DNA of 64,000 nt from an uncultured Oligella sp. (lineage in GTDB: Bacteria; Pseudomonadota; Gammaproteobacteria; Burkholderiales; Burkholderiaceae_B). Below the pieces are notes generated by a model. The model saw only the letters and a list, made by a program, of their open reading frames with translations. It was not told the DNA's origin and made no database searches. The stretch spans positions 1-64,000 of the forward strand of contig CANROD010000002.1 of NCBI GenBank assembly GCA_947632105.1, written 5' to 3'. The translations under genes were made by a program, and so were the position numbers. Shown here piece after piece: positions 43,253 through 52,656 of this stretch. Numbering within the stretch: the stretch's first letter is position 1; every line of letters begins with the position of its first letter.

Positions 43253-46117
43253 CTAGTTTTCTTCGCTAACGGCGATAAACTCACGTTGCTTTTTGTCTTG
43301 TGCTTGCCAGTTATCTTGCCAAGCGGAAGATTTTGCTTCAACTTTATCGACTGCCACAGCGGTAACCTTATACTCTGGACAGTTAGTCGCCCAATCTGAG
43401 TTTTCGGTCGTGATCACGTTAGCACCAGAAATAGGGTGGTGAAAGGTGGTATAAACCACACCAGGCTGCATACGAGTTGACACCTTAGCTCGCAGAGTAG
43501 TGGTACCAGAACGACTTGATAGTTGGACGAAATCACCGTCCTTAATACCTCGTTCAGAGGCATCATGTGGGTGAATCTCTAACAGATCTTCAGCATGCCA
43601 TAAGAAATTACTTGTGCGGCGAGTTTGTGCGCCGACATTGTATTGACTGAGGATTCGTCCGGTAGTTAATAATAACGGGAAACGTTTGTTAACGCGTTCA
43701 GAGGTTGGGATATAGCTAGTTGGTATAAACTTTCCCTTGCCGTTGTCATGTGCGAAGCTATCAGTATGCATAATTGGTGAACCTTCGGGGTAGTTATTAC
43801 TGCATGGCCATTGTACGCTACCACCTAATTTATCAATTAGCTCATAGCTGACATTAGCAAAGGTAGGGGTGAGGCGGGCAATTTCATCCATAATCTCTCG
43901 CGGATGCTCATATCTCATCTCATAGCTTAAAGCTTTTGAAAAAGCCATTGTAATTTCCCAATCAGCAAGACCTGAAGGAGACTGAGTGATCTTACGGATG
44001 CGCGAGATTCGACGCTCAGCATTAGTAAAGGTACCGTCTTTTTCCAGAAAAGAGGAGCCTGGTAAAAATACATGTGCAAATTTAGCTGTTTCATTAAGGA
44101 ATAAGTCCTGTACGATGACACACTCCATGGCACTTAGTGCTGCTTCGACATGCTGTGTATTTGGATCAGATTGCAGAATATCCTCGCCTTGGCAGTACAG
44201 TGCTTTAAAGCTACCGCTTAATGCCGCACTAAACATATTAGGAATTCTAAGACCGGGCTCAGAGTTTATGCTGACACCCCAAGCTTGTTCAAATGTTGTT
44301 CGCACTTCGTCATTAGCAACATGTCGATATCCTGGCAGTTCGTGAGGGAAGGAACCCATATCGCAGGAGCCTTGAACATTGTTTTGCCCACGTAGGGGGT
44401 TTATACCTACCCCTTGTTTGCCAATATTGCCGGTTAGCATCGCCAAGTTAGCGATAGCCATTACCGCTGTGGAGCCTTGAGCATGTTCAGTGACGCCCAG
44501 TCCGTAGTAAATGGCCGCATTACCACCGGTCGCATAGAGTCTTGCCGCAGCGCGAATATCATTAGCATCGACGCCGGTATGCTCAGCGACGGCTTCAGGC
44601 GAGTTTTCTTCTTGTTGAATAAAGCTTAACCAATCATTAAAGGTTGCCGCCTCACACCGTTGCTCTATAAAGGTTTGGTCGTAAAGCCTTTCTTTAGCTA
44701 TGACATGAGCAAAGGCATTTAGCATAGCCACGTTAGTGCCAGGCTTTAGCGGTAAATGAAAATCTGCTTTGATGTGTGCTGAAGAGACTAAGTTAATCGC
44801 TCGTGGATCAATGATAATGAGTTTTGCACCTTCACGAATTCGACGTTTCATACGAGAGGCAAAAACCGGATGGGCATCACTGGGATTGGCACCCATCACG
44901 ACAATTACATCGCTATGAGCGACTGACTCAAATGTTTGAGTACCGGCTGATTCACCTATTGTTTGCTTTAAGCCAAAGCCAGTAGGTGAGTGACACACAC
45001 GAGCACAGGTATCGACGTTGTTATTGCCAAAGGCGGCACGAACTAATTTTTGTACTAAATAGGTTTCTTCATTGCTGCAGCGCGATGAGGTAATCCCACC
45101 AACTGAGTCAATACCATACTTTGCTTGAATGCGTTTTATTTCAGCAGCGGCATAACTCAGTGCCTCCTCCCAACTGACCTGTTTCCATGGTTCATTAGTG
45201 TTACGGCGAATCATGGGGCTAGTGATACGGTCAGGGTGATCAGTATAGCCCCAAGCAAAGCGACCTTTAACACAGGTATGTCCATCATTAGCTTTGCCAT
45301 CTTTCCAGGGAGTCATGCGAACAACTGTGTTGCCTTTAAGCTCTGCTTTGAGGCCACAGCCGACACCGCAATAGGCACAGGTGGTAACGACTGCATGAGT
45401 CGGTTGACCCATGTCAATTACTGTGTTTTCTATGAGAGCACCGGTAGGGCAGTCATTCACGCAGGCACCACAGGAAACGCAATCACTGTTTAAAAAATCA
45501 TTGTCTGAGCCAACGCTGATAACCGAATTGAAGCCTCGGTTTTCAACTGTTAAAGCAAAAGTACCTTGTGTTTCTTCACAGGCTCTTACGCAGCGACTGC
45601 AGACAATACATAAACTAGGGTCAAAGCTGAAATAGGGGTTTGAGGTGTCTTTTATTGATTGATTATGATTGGCATCATTAAAACCGTAACGAACCTCACG
45701 TAAGCCTAGCTGTCCTGTGGTGTCCTGTAGTTCGCAGTTACCATTAGCAGGGCATGTTAAGCAGTCTAAAGGGTGATCAGAAATATATAGCTCAATCACA
45801 TTACGCCGTAGAGCATTTAGCCGTTTGTTTTCGGTAATAACCACCATGCCTTCGGTAACTGGTGTGGTACAGGAGGCCGGAAAGCCTCGCATACCCTCAA
45901 TCTGTACTAAGCAGACACGACAGGAACCAAAGGCCTCAAGTGAGTCTGTGGCACAAAGCTTTGGGATAGTAATCCCTGCTAACATGGCAGCACGCATTAC
46001 GGATGTGCCAGCTGGGACTTGAACTGGATGACCATCAATGCTGAGGCTAACTTGGAGTTCATTTTTGACCTCTAGGGTTCCAAAATCGCGTTCACGGATT
46101 AATACTGTTTCTAGCAT
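43253..46117 (-). CDS. fdsA: NAD-dependent formate dehydrogenase, catalytic alpha subunit
   Basis: Mo-bis-MGD subunit oxidising formate to CO2 in the cytoplasm, 954 aa. Order: plant-type [2Fe-2S] domain (LEAFGSCRVCLVQIEGMRGFPASC), His/Cys [4Fe-4S] motif (HPLDCLTCPANGNC), a double [4Fe-4S] ferredoxin domain (CIVCSRCVRAC, CVSCGACVNDCP), the FDH [4Fe-4S] site (CAYCGVGCGL) and the molybdopterin domain. The Mo ligand is Cys, in CARVCHSPTGFG, not selenocysteine. The start overlaps fdsB by 7 bases. Active enzyme requires Mo cofactor and a sulfurtransferase encoded elsewhere. Confidence 0.96.
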   Translation of the reverse strand: MLETVLIRERDFGTLEVKNELQVSLSIDGHPVQVPAGTSVMRAAMLAGITIPKLCATDSLEAFGSCRVCLVQIEGMRGFPASCTTPVTEGMVVITENKRLNALRRNVIELYISDHPLDCLTCPANGNCELQDTTGQLGLREVRYGFNDANHNQSIKDTSNPYFSFDPSLCIVCSRCVRACEETQGTFALTVENRGFNSVISVGSDNDFLNSDCVSCGACVNDCPTGALIENTVIDMGQPTHAVVTTCAYCGVGCGLKAELKGNTVVRMTPWKDGKANDGHTCVKGRFAWGYTDHPDRITSPMIRRNTNEPWKQVSWEEALSYAAAEIKRIQAKYGIDSVGGITSSRCSNEETYLVQKLVRAAFGNNNVDTCARVCHSPTGFGLKQTIGESAGTQTFESVAHSDVIVVMGANPSDAHPVFASRMKRRIREGAKLIIIDPRAINLVSSAHIKADFHLPLKPGTNVAMLNAFAHVIAKERLYDQTFIEQRCEAATFNDWLSFIQQEENSPEAVAEHTGVDANDIRAAARLYATGGNAAIYYGLGVTEHAQGSTAVMAIANLAMLTGNIGKQGVGINPLRGQNNVQGSCDMGSFPHELPGYRHVANDEVRTTFEQAWGVSINSEPGLRIPNMFSAALSGSFKALYCQGEDILQSDPNTQHVEAALSAMECVIVQDLFLNETAKFAHVFLPGSSFLEKDGTFTNAERRISRIRKITQSPSGLADWEITMAFSKALSYEMRYEHPREIMDEIARLTPTFANVSYELIDKLGGSVQWPCSNNYPEGSPIMHTDSFAHDNGKGKFIPTSYIPTSERVNKRFPLLLTTGRILSQYNVGAQTRRTSNFLWHAEDLLEIHPHDASERGIKDGDFVQLSSRSGTTTLRAKVSTRMQPGVVYTTFHHPISGANVITTENSDWATNCPEYKVTAVAVDKVEAKSSAWQDNWQAQDKKQREFIAVSEEN

Positions 46118-47691
46118 GATTCTGCACCTATTTCTTTGTGTGTGTTTTTGGCATGATGTGCCGTAAAGTCATCTGGGAATTTCTTTAAAGCTGACAAGAC
46201 AGGTAGGGGAGTTAGACCTCCTAAGGCGCATAATGAAGCAGCAGTCATGGTGTCGCAGAGATCGTGAAGCAGCTCAGTATTAGCATCAGTATCGATGTTT
46301 TGACGAATTTTTTGAATAACCTCAACACCACGAGTAGAACCGATTCGACAGGGAGTGCATTTGCCACAAGACTCAATAGCGCAGAACTCCATGGCATACT
46401 CGGCCATTTGTGACATATCGACTGTCTCGTCAAAAGCCACAATACCGCCGTGTCCAACCATCGATTCGATGGTAGCGTAAGCCTCATAGTCTAAGGGAGT
46501 ATCCCATTCCTCAGCGGATAGATAAGAGCCAAGAGGCCCCCCGACTTGTACGCTTTTAAGGGCTAAGCCACTAGCACTGCCGCCACCAAAATCGTAAAGT
46601 AAGGACTGTAGACTGATGCCAAAAGCTTTTTCTACCAAACCACCTTGCTTGATGTTGCCACTTAGCTGAAAAGCCAAGGTACCCCGTGAGCGGCCCATGC
46701 CGTAATGTTGATAGAATTCTGCGCCTTTACTTAAAATAATTGGCACAGAAGCTAGGGAAACTACATTGTTAACTACTGTTGGTTTATTCATAAACCCTTG
46801 GATAGCCGGTAGGGGAGGTTTAGAGCGAATGGTACCGCGTTTACCTTCTAGGCTATTTAATAAAGAAGTCTCTTCGCCACAAATATATGCTCCAGCGCCC
46901 ATACGAACTTCTAGATTGAAGAGATTGTCAGTGCCAAGAATGTTTTGACCCAGATAGCCTTCTTGATAAGCTTTGTTAATTGCTTCCTCAAGTACTTCGA
47001 AGGCGAGGGGGTATTCGGAGCGGACATATATATAGCCTTGGGTTGCACCAACGGCTAAACCAGCGATAATCATGCCCTCAATCAAACAGAAGGGGTCACC
47101 CTCCATAAGGATGCGGTCAGAGAAGGTGCCAGAGTCTCCTTCATCGGCATTGCAGATGATATATTTTTGAGAGGCTGCGGCTTTTCTAACTGTATCCCAC
47201 TTAATTCCAGTGGGGAAAGCTGCTCCACCGCGACCACGTAGACCAGAATTGCTTATCTGCTTGACGATGCTTTCTTGATCTAAACTTAAGGCATTTTTCA
47301 AACCATTCCAGCCATCGTGCTTTGTATAGTCGTCTAGGCTGAGAGGATCAATGAGGCCGACCTTAGCGAAGGTTAGACGTTCTTGATTTTTTAAATAGGG
47401 AATTTCATCGGTTAAACCATGACATAAAGGGTGCTGAGCACCGTGGAGCCAGTCCGCGTCAAATAAACTGTCTAAATCCTCTTCTAAAATTGGTCCGTAG
47501 GCGATGCGGCCATTGTCAGTAAGTACCTCGATTAGTGGTTCCAGCCAGAGCAAACCGCGCGTGCCATTACGGATAATAGTGAGGTCAAGATCTTGCTTTT
47601 TTGCTTTCAAACGAATAGGTTCAAGGATCTCCTCAACTCCCATTGCGAGAGCCGCTGTATCTCTAGGAATATAAATAGTCACTTGATTCAT
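46111..47691 (-). CDS. fdsB: NAD-dependent formate dehydrogenase, beta (NuoF-like) subunit
   Basis: Diaphorase subunit passing electrons from the Fe-S chain to NAD+ through FMN, 526 aa. An N-terminal thioredoxin-like part is followed by the NuoF domain: SNSGLRGRGGAAFPTGIKW (NAD/FMN loop), NADEGDSGTFSDR, MGAGAYICGEETSLLNSLEGKRG and the [4Fe-4S] site ESCGKCTPCRIGS. Starts within the fdsG stop (ATGA) and overlaps fdsA. Confidence 0.95.
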   Translation of the reverse strand: MNQVTIYIPRDTAALAMGVEEILEPIRLKAKKQDLDLTIIRNGTRGLLWLEPLIEVLTDNGRIAYGPILEEDLDSLFDADWLHGAQHPLCHGLTDEIPYLKNQERLTFAKVGLIDPLSLDDYTKHDGWNGLKNALSLDQESIVKQISNSGLRGRGGAAFPTGIKWDTVRKAAASQKYIICNADEGDSGTFSDRILMEGDPFCLIEGMIIAGLAVGATQGYIYVRSEYPLAFEVLEEAINKAYQEGYLGQNILGTDNLFNLEVRMGAGAYICGEETSLLNSLEGKRGTIRSKPPLPAIQGFMNKPTVVNNVVSLASVPIILSKGAEFYQHYGMGRSRGTLAFQLSGNIKQGGLVEKAFGISLQSLLYDFGGGSASGLALKSVQVGGPLGSYLSAEEWDTPLDYEAYATIESMVGHGGIVAFDETVDMSQMAEYAMEFCAIESCGKCTPCRIGSTRGVEVIQKIRQNIDTDANTELLHDLCDTMTAASLCALGGLTPLPVLSALKKFPDDFTAHHAKNTHKEIGAESC

Positions 47692-48158
47692 GCTAAAGTC
47701 CTCTCCAGTGATGTTTTTATTTTATTAAGTGTGAGTTTAGCAATAGCCTTGTTGTTAATAGCAGCTGCAGGACTTTGTGCACAAAGGCCAAGACAGTACA
47801 CATTTTCTACAGCCACGTCGTAATTGTTTTCTTGTAAGTGCTGCAAAAGCTCATTTTTTAATTGAAGTGCGCCCATCGATTGACAGGATTCAGCCTGACA
47901 AATTTCGATGACGATTTTTTTTGGGGTGCTGGTTTTGAAGTGGCTGTAGAAAGAAATGACCCCATGAATCTCTGCGGATGATAGGTTTAAAGCATCAGCT
48001 AAAGGAGAGATCAAGGATTGGGGAATAAAGCCTATCTTATCTTGAAGACTATGCAAAATAGGCAAAAGATTACCTTCCTTGCTTAAATGCTCGGCTAGCA
48101 CCTTTTTTAATAAGGGTTTATAGTTTTTGTGAAAGCTAAGTGGTTGATTTTTATGCAT
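47688..48158 (-). CDS. fdsG: NAD-dependent formate dehydrogenase, gamma (NuoE-like) subunit
   Basis: [2Fe-2S] thioredoxin-fold subunit, 156 aa, first gene of fdsGBAD. Four Cys ligands appear as CQAESCQSMGA and YCLGLCAQSPA; the second site has C-x3-C, normal for NuoE. GFIPQSLISPLADALNLSSAEIHGVISFYSHF is the NuoE helical start. Its promoter region lies in the 48.2-48.7 kb non-coding stretch, where a 19-base palindrome sits over the expected -35. Confidence 0.93.
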   Translation of the reverse strand: MHKNQPLSFHKNYKPLLKKVLAEHLSKEGNLLPILHSLQDKIGFIPQSLISPLADALNLSSAEIHGVISFYSHFKTSTPKKIVIEICQAESCQSMGALQLKNELLQHLQENNYDVAVENVYCLGLCAQSPAAAINNKAIAKLTLNKIKTSLERTLA

Positions 48159-48185
48159 ATTTATAGGTTATGAAAAATAAATTGA

Positions 48186-48218
48186 ATCATACAGAATATG
48201 ATAGCTTAGTAAGCTATC
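48186..48218 (-). promoter_or_regulatory. Candidate fds promoter with palindromic operator
   Basis: On the minus strand a TATGAT -10 (48186-48191) lies 28 bases before the fdsG start. A near-perfect palindrome GATAGCTTA-C-TAAGCTATC (48200-48218) covers the expected -35, which itself is poor. That layout fits an activator- or repressor-controlled promoter; fds operons in relatives are controlled by a LysR-type protein (FdsR), and none is encoded in this window. Confidence 0.45.
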
Positions 48219-48219
48219 T

Positions 48220-48391
48220 TGGCATTTAGGAGAAAACCCTAGAACGTAGGTGCTAAAACTCACGTAATAATGAGTTTTTCTCATCTCTTTAGTGAGTTTA
48301 GGAATAAGGCTTTAAGCCTTGTGCAAATATTTCATTTTGATTAATACCTCATCAAAAATAATTAATCGTTATTAATCAAGGCGATAAGATA
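48220..48391. other. Palindrome-rich non-coding stretch
   Basis: No ORF is supported. Inverted repeats are close together: AAAACTCA/TGAGTTTT (48255-48278), with a competing partner GTGAGTTT at 48292-48299; a 15-base palindrome AAGGCTTTAAGCCTT (48306-48320); and TTGATTAATA/TATTAATCAA (48338-48379). Some may be RNA hairpins in an fds leader, others protein sites. Function not recognised. Confidence 0.5.
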
Positions 48392-48441
48392 TATTCATCA
48401 CACTGTGCACAGAGTTACCCACAATTTCTGTGGATAACTGT
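48392..48441. repeat. Copy 1 of ~50-bp repeat with inverted DnaA-box pair
   Basis: Begins TATTCATCA. Holds TTACCCACA (48415-48423; one mismatch to TTATCCACA) and TGTGGATAA (48429-48437; perfect consensus on the minus strand), 5 bases apart in inverted orientation. Copy 2 starts 179 bases downstream with the same layout. Confidence 0.6.
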
Positions 48442-48570
48442 AATGGTTAATACTAAGTCTGCAGTTTTTTGGGATTAATTCTCTTAAAGCCAATTATTTT
48501 GCTCTTTTGAGTGATTTGATTAATCTATCATCAGTTATGACTAAGTATTATGAATCAATTAGATAGCGTT

Positions 48571-48620
48571 TATTCATCAGACTACGCACAACGTTTTCCA
48601 CATAATCAGTGGATAACTTA
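48571..48620. repeat. Copy 2 of ~50-bp repeat with inverted DnaA-box pair
   Basis: Begins TATTCATCA. Holds TTTTCCACA (48594-48602) and AGTGGATAA (48608-48616; reverse complement TTATCCACT), each one mismatch from the DnaA box, again 5 bases apart and inverted. The ~130 bases between the copies are AT-rich, with GATTAAT motifs and an inverted TAATACTAAGT/ACTAAGTATTA pair. Confidence 0.6.
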
Positions 48621-48643
48621 TTATTGTCATTATTTGGTTATAT

Positions 48644-48677
48644 GAAAAAGCCCACATTCATAAAATGAGTGTGGGCT
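48644..48677 (-). terminator. Rho-independent terminator of aceA-glcB
   Basis: Read on the minus strand, AGCCCACACTCAT / ATGAATGTGGGCT form a 13-bp stem with one wobble and a short loop, followed by TTTTTC. It lies about 25 bases after the glcB stop. Confidence 0.8.
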
Positions 48678-48702
48678 GAGAGTGATTACCTCGACAGGCT
48701 TG

Positions 48703-50877
48703 TTAGCGCTTTTTAACTTCTTGGCGCCAGTGATGCAGTAAAGGCTCAGTGTAGCCATTTGGCTGCTCTTTACCCTTAAAGATTAAGTCTCTAGCCGCTT
48801 GGAAGGCAGCAGAGTTTTGCTCATTACCAGCCATTTTTTGATAGAGTGGATCGCCGTCGTTTTGACCATCTACGATAACGGCCATGCGTGATAAAGCGGC
48901 TTCAACTTCCTCTTGACTCACAATCCCATGCTCTAACCAGTTGCAAATATGCTGGCTGGAAATACGCAAGGTCGCTCGGTCTTCCATTAGACCAATATTG
49001 TGAATGTCCAATACCTTTGAGCAGCCTACGCCTTGATCGACCCAACGGACGACATAGCCCAAAATACCTTGGCAGTTATTATCTAACTCCTCTTGCTTTT
49101 CGGCATCTGTCCATGACGTATCGGTGGCGACAGGAATAGTTAAGATATCATCAAGATAGTTACTCTTATCCTGAGCTTTTTCTTTTTGAATATCAAAGAC
49201 ATTGACTTGATGGTAATGCAGACTATGAAGTGTTGCACCGGTTGGGGAGGGGACCCAAGCGGTGGTTGCACCTGATTTAGGGTGAGCAATTTTTTGCTCA
49301 AGCATGTCTTTCATTAAATCAGGCATTGCCCACATACCCTTACCAATTTGCGCTTTACCAGCTAAGCCACACGCTAAGCCAACTTGGACGTTATTTGCCT
49401 CATATGCCTTAATCCAAGGTAATCCCTTCATGTCGCCTTTACGCACCATAGGGCCAGCGAGCATAGAGGTATGCATTTCGTCACCTGTACGATCTAAGAA
49501 GCCAGTGTTAATAAATACGCAACGCTCTTTTGCTTCGTTAATACACGCTTTAAGGTTGACTGAAGTACGCCTCTCCTCATCCATAATACCCATTTTTAAG
49601 GTGTTTTTAGGTAACTTGCTTAGTACTTCTGCAGCGGTAAATAGCTCATTAGCAAAGGCTACCTCTTCTGGTCCGTGCATTTTAGGCTTAACAATATAGA
49701 CACTACCTGTGCGACTATTTTGATTGCTTCCTCTACTTTGATCATAAGCAGCAATTAGGGCAGTAACGACTGCATCTAAAATACCTTCAGGGATCATATT
49801 GCCTGCGTCATCCAGTACCGCAGGAGTAGTCATTAAATGACCTACATTACGGCAAAATAATAATGAACGACCAGGTAGTTTGATAGGCTGTTGATCTGTA
49901 ATTGATAAATATTCGCGATCGGGGTTTAGACGACGGGTAAAAATTTTGCCGTCTTTAGCTACTTCTTCACTCAACTCACCATTCATTAAACCTAACCAGT
50001 TGCTATAAACTAAGGCTTTGTCCTCACCATCAACTGCAGCAACTGAGTCCTCTAAGTCAAAAATAGATGTTAAGGCCGCTTCCATCACAATATCTTTGAC
50101 GCCAGCTAAATCTTGACTACCGATAGGATGGTTTTTGTCGATTAAAATATCAAAGTGGAGACCATTGTGGAGAAAGAGGATTGAGTTTGGTGCGTCAGGT
50201 GAGCCGTTAAATCCAATCAATAGCTCGTTCTGTTGTAGCGTAGCTTCACTGCCATTACGTAGTTTAACTTTTAGTGTGCCGTTATCGATCGTATATTGGA
50301 TGGCATCACTATGCGAACCCTCAGTTAATGGAATACTTTGATCTAAGAAGTCACGTCCGAAAGCAATGACTGCGGCACCTCGCTTTGGGTTGTATTCACC
50401 AGTGTGAGCTAAATCGCCATTTTGAGCGATGGCATCTGTACCATAAAGTGCGTCATATAAGCTGCCCCAGCGCGCATTGGCAGCGTTTAATACGTAACGA
50501 GCATTGGTCGCAGGTACAACTAATTGTGGACCAGCTTGTTCGGCAATTTCACGATCGACATTTTCTGTGGCGATTTCAAAATCTCCCGGTTCATCAACTA
50601 AATAGCCAATCTCTTTTAGAAAGGCTTTATAAGGAGCCATATCTTGGATAGGACCGGGATTGGCTTTATGCCATTGATCTATTTTTGCTTGTAACTCATC
50701 ACGTTTGGCCAGTAGAGCTTGATTTTTTGGAGCAAACTCATTGATTAATGCTGAAAAGTTTTTCCAAAACTCGTCACTATCTAATTTTTGTGGGTGATTG
50801 GCGAGGATTTCATCATTAATCAACTTAAATAGCGTTTCTTCTACCTGAAGAGATTCGATTTTCTTATATGTTGTCAT
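48703..50877 (-). CDS. glcB: Malate synthase G
   Basis: Condenses glyoxylate with acetyl-CoA to malate, cytosolic; 724 aa, the normal length for isoform G. Motifs: [19 protein letters not shown], the substrate/Mg region [58 protein letters not shown] and [14 protein letters not shown]; the catalytic-base segment reads [17 protein letters not shown]. An AGGAG precedes the ATG. It follows aceA on the same strand, so both glyoxylate-bypass enzymes are probably co-transcribed. Confidence 0.96.
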   Translation of the reverse strand: MTTYKKIESLQVEETLFKLINDEILANHPQKLDSDEFWKNFSALINEFAPKNQALLAKRDELQAKIDQWHKANPGPIQDMAPYKAFLKEIGYLVDEPGDFEIATENVDREIAEQAGPQLVVPATNARYVLNAANARWGSLYDALYGTDAIAQNGDLAHTGEYNPKRGAAVIAFGRDFLDQSIPLTEGSHSDAIQYTIDNGTLKVKLRNGSEATLQQNELLIGFNGSPDAPNSILFLHNGLHFDILIDKNHPIGSQDLAGVKDIVMEAALTSIFDLEDSVAAVDGEDKALVYSNWLGLMNGELSEEVAKDGKIFTRRLNPDREYLSITDQQPIKLPGRSLLFCRNVGHLMTTPAVLDDAGNMIPEGILDAVVTALIAAYDQSRGSNQNSRTGSVYIVKPKMHGPEEVAFANELFTAAEVLSKLPKNTLKMGIMDEERRTSVNLKACINEAKERCVFINTGFLDRTGDEMHTSMLAGPMVRKGDMKGLPWIKAYEANNVQVGLACGLAGKAQIGKGMWAMPDLMKDMLEQKIAHPKSGATTAWVPSPTGATLHSLHYHQVNVFDIQKEKAQDKSNYLDDILTIPVATDTSWTDAEKQEELDNNCQGILGYVVRWVDQGVGCSKVLDIHNIGLMEDRATLRISSQHICNWLEHGIVSQEEVEAALSRMAVIVDGQNDGDPLYQKMAGNEQNSAAFQAARDLIFKGKEQPNGYTEPLLHHWRQEVKKR

Positions 50878-50902
50878 AACATACTCCTGGAACTGTTTAA
50901 GC

Positions 50903-50932
50903 TAAATTGGCTTGCCAAAGCAAGCCAATTTA
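50903..50932 (-). promoter_or_regulatory. Intercistronic hairpin between aceA and glcB
   Basis: A 12-bp perfect stem (TAAATTGGCTTG / CAAGCCAATTTA) with a 6-base loop lies in the 99-base gap. No T-run follows on the minus strand, so it probably protects or partially attenuates the aceA message rather than stopping transcription. Confidence 0.6.
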
Positions 50933-50976
50933 AAGACATGAAGCTATTCGATATACTAATTGATATTAAGGTTATC

Positions 50977-52581
50977 TTAGAAATCGAATTGATTCATGGT
51001 GTTGTCTTCACCAGAGGCTTTAAGCGCAGCATCACCTGCAAAATACTCTTTATGATTATCACCAATGTCGGAACCAGCCATGTTTTGGTGCTTAACGCAA
51101 GCAATACCTTGACGGATTTCTTCACGCTGTACACCCTTAACATAAGCAAGCATCGCCTCTTCTCGAGAGAAGTAACCTTTTGCCAAGTTATCAGTTGATA
51201 GGGCGGTCGTGTGATAGGTTGGTAAAGTAATTAGGTGATGGAAAATACCGGCATGAGCAGAAGCATCCTGTTGGAAGCTGCTGATTAGCTTATCAGCTTC
51301 ATTGCTTAGCTCTGTACCATCGTAATTCACACTCATTAAATCATCACGGTTGTAAGCAGAAACGTCCTTACCTTCTTCAGTCCACTTGTCAAATACCTGT
51401 TGGCGGAAGTTAAGCGTCCAGTTGAATGATGGGCTGTTGTTGTAAACAAGCTTGGCATTAGGAACAACCTCACGAATACGGTCAACCATTCCTTTAATTT
51501 GTCCAACGTGAGGCTTTTCAGTCTCAATCCAGATCATGTCAGCACCGTTTTGTAGTGAGGTAATGCAGTCTAACACTACGCGATCTTCACCTGTACCTGC
51601 ACGGAATTGGAAGAGGTTGCTTGGTAAGCGCTTAGGACGCAATAACTTGCCTTCGCGTTTGATGATAACGTCACCATTACCTAATTGGTCTGCTGAAATT
51701 TCTTCGCAGTCTAAGTAGCTATTGTATTGGTCACCTAAATCACCGGGTTCGTTAGTTACAGCAATTTGCTTGGTTAAACCAGCGCCTAGAGAGTCAGTAC
51801 GAGCAACAATAATACCGTTAGGAATACCGAGCTCTAAGAAAGCATAACGTACCGCGTTAATCTTGGCTAAGAAGTCGCTATGAGGTACTGTTACCTTACC
51901 ATCTTGGTGGCCACATTGCTTTTCATCTGATACCTGGTTTTCGATTTGAATCGCACAAGCACCAGCTTCAATCATTTTTTTAGCTAACAAATAAGTCGCT
52001 TCTGCGTTACCGAAACCGGCATCGATGTCAGCAATAATAGGTACTACGTGTGTTTGGTGATTATTGATTTGATCTAAAATCTCTGCTTCTTTGCTTTTGT
52101 CACCAGCGGCGCGGGCGTTATCAAGTGCTGTGAATAATAAATCTAGCTCACGAGCGTCAGCTTGGCGCAAGAAGGTATATAGCTCTTCAATAACATCTGA
52201 AACCGTAGTTTTTTCATGCATTGATTGGTCAGGTAAAGGGCCAAACTTAGAGCGTAAAGCAGCGATCATCCAGCCTGATAAGTAGAGATACTTTTTATCA
52301 GTAGTTTTGAAGTGCTTTTTGATTGAAATTAATTTTTGCTGTGCTACAAAACCATGCCAGCAGCCTAAAGATTGAGTGTACTTAGATGGGTCAGCATCGT
52401 ACTCCTCCATGTCTTTACGCATAATGTCTGCGGTGTACTGAGCGATTTCTAAACCATTTTGAAAGCGGTTCATTAAACGCATGCGAGCCACTTCCTCAGC
52501 ACCGATAGCATGCCAACCGGCACCGCCTTGATTGATTTCCTCTTGAGCTTGTTGAACTACTGATTGATAAGTTTGAGACAT
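50977..52581 (-). CDS. aceA: Isocitrate lyase
   Basis: Splits isocitrate into succinate and glyoxylate, first step of the glyoxylate bypass; 534 aa from ATG 52581, chosen because GGAGAG lies 4 bases before it (the track adds 20 residues). This is the ~530-aa subclass found in Pseudomonas-like bacteria: QVSDEKQCGHQDGKVTVPH holds the catalytic Cys loop (KQCGH), DIDAGFGNAEATYLLAKKMIEAGA binds metal, and it ends NTMNQFDF. Confidence 0.95.
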   Translation of the reverse strand: MSQTYQSVVQQAQEEINQGGAGWHAIGAEEVARMRLMNRFQNGLEIAQYTADIMRKDMEEYDADPSKYTQSLGCWHGFVAQQKLISIKKHFKTTDKKYLYLSGWMIAALRSKFGPLPDQSMHEKTTVSDVIEELYTFLRQADARELDLLFTALDNARAAGDKSKEAEILDQINNHQTHVVPIIADIDAGFGNAEATYLLAKKMIEAGACAIQIENQVSDEKQCGHQDGKVTVPHSDFLAKINAVRYAFLELGIPNGIIVARTDSLGAGLTKQIAVTNEPGDLGDQYNSYLDCEEISADQLGNGDVIIKREGKLLRPKRLPSNLFQFRAGTGEDRVVLDCITSLQNGADMIWIETEKPHVGQIKGMVDRIREVVPNAKLVYNNSPSFNWTLNFRQQVFDKWTEEGKDVSAYNRDDLMSVNYDGTELSNEADKLISSFQQDASAHAGIFHHLITLPTYHTTALSTDNLAKGYFSREEAMLAYVKGVQREEIRQGIACVKHQNMAGSDIGDNHKEYFAGDAALKASGEDNTMNQFDF

Positions 52582-52656
52582 AGTACTCTCCATTTTTATA
52601 AAAGAAAAAATTGTTGCATGGCAATTTATAATGTCTGTCAAGTCAGCTTATTTTTT

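Noticed and set aside
48159-48702. Classical chromosomal oriC
   Set aside because: No dnaA, dnaN, rpmH, gyrB or parAB genes nearby and the flanking genes do not diverge; only the DnaA-box-like repeats support it, so it is reported as an open question instead.
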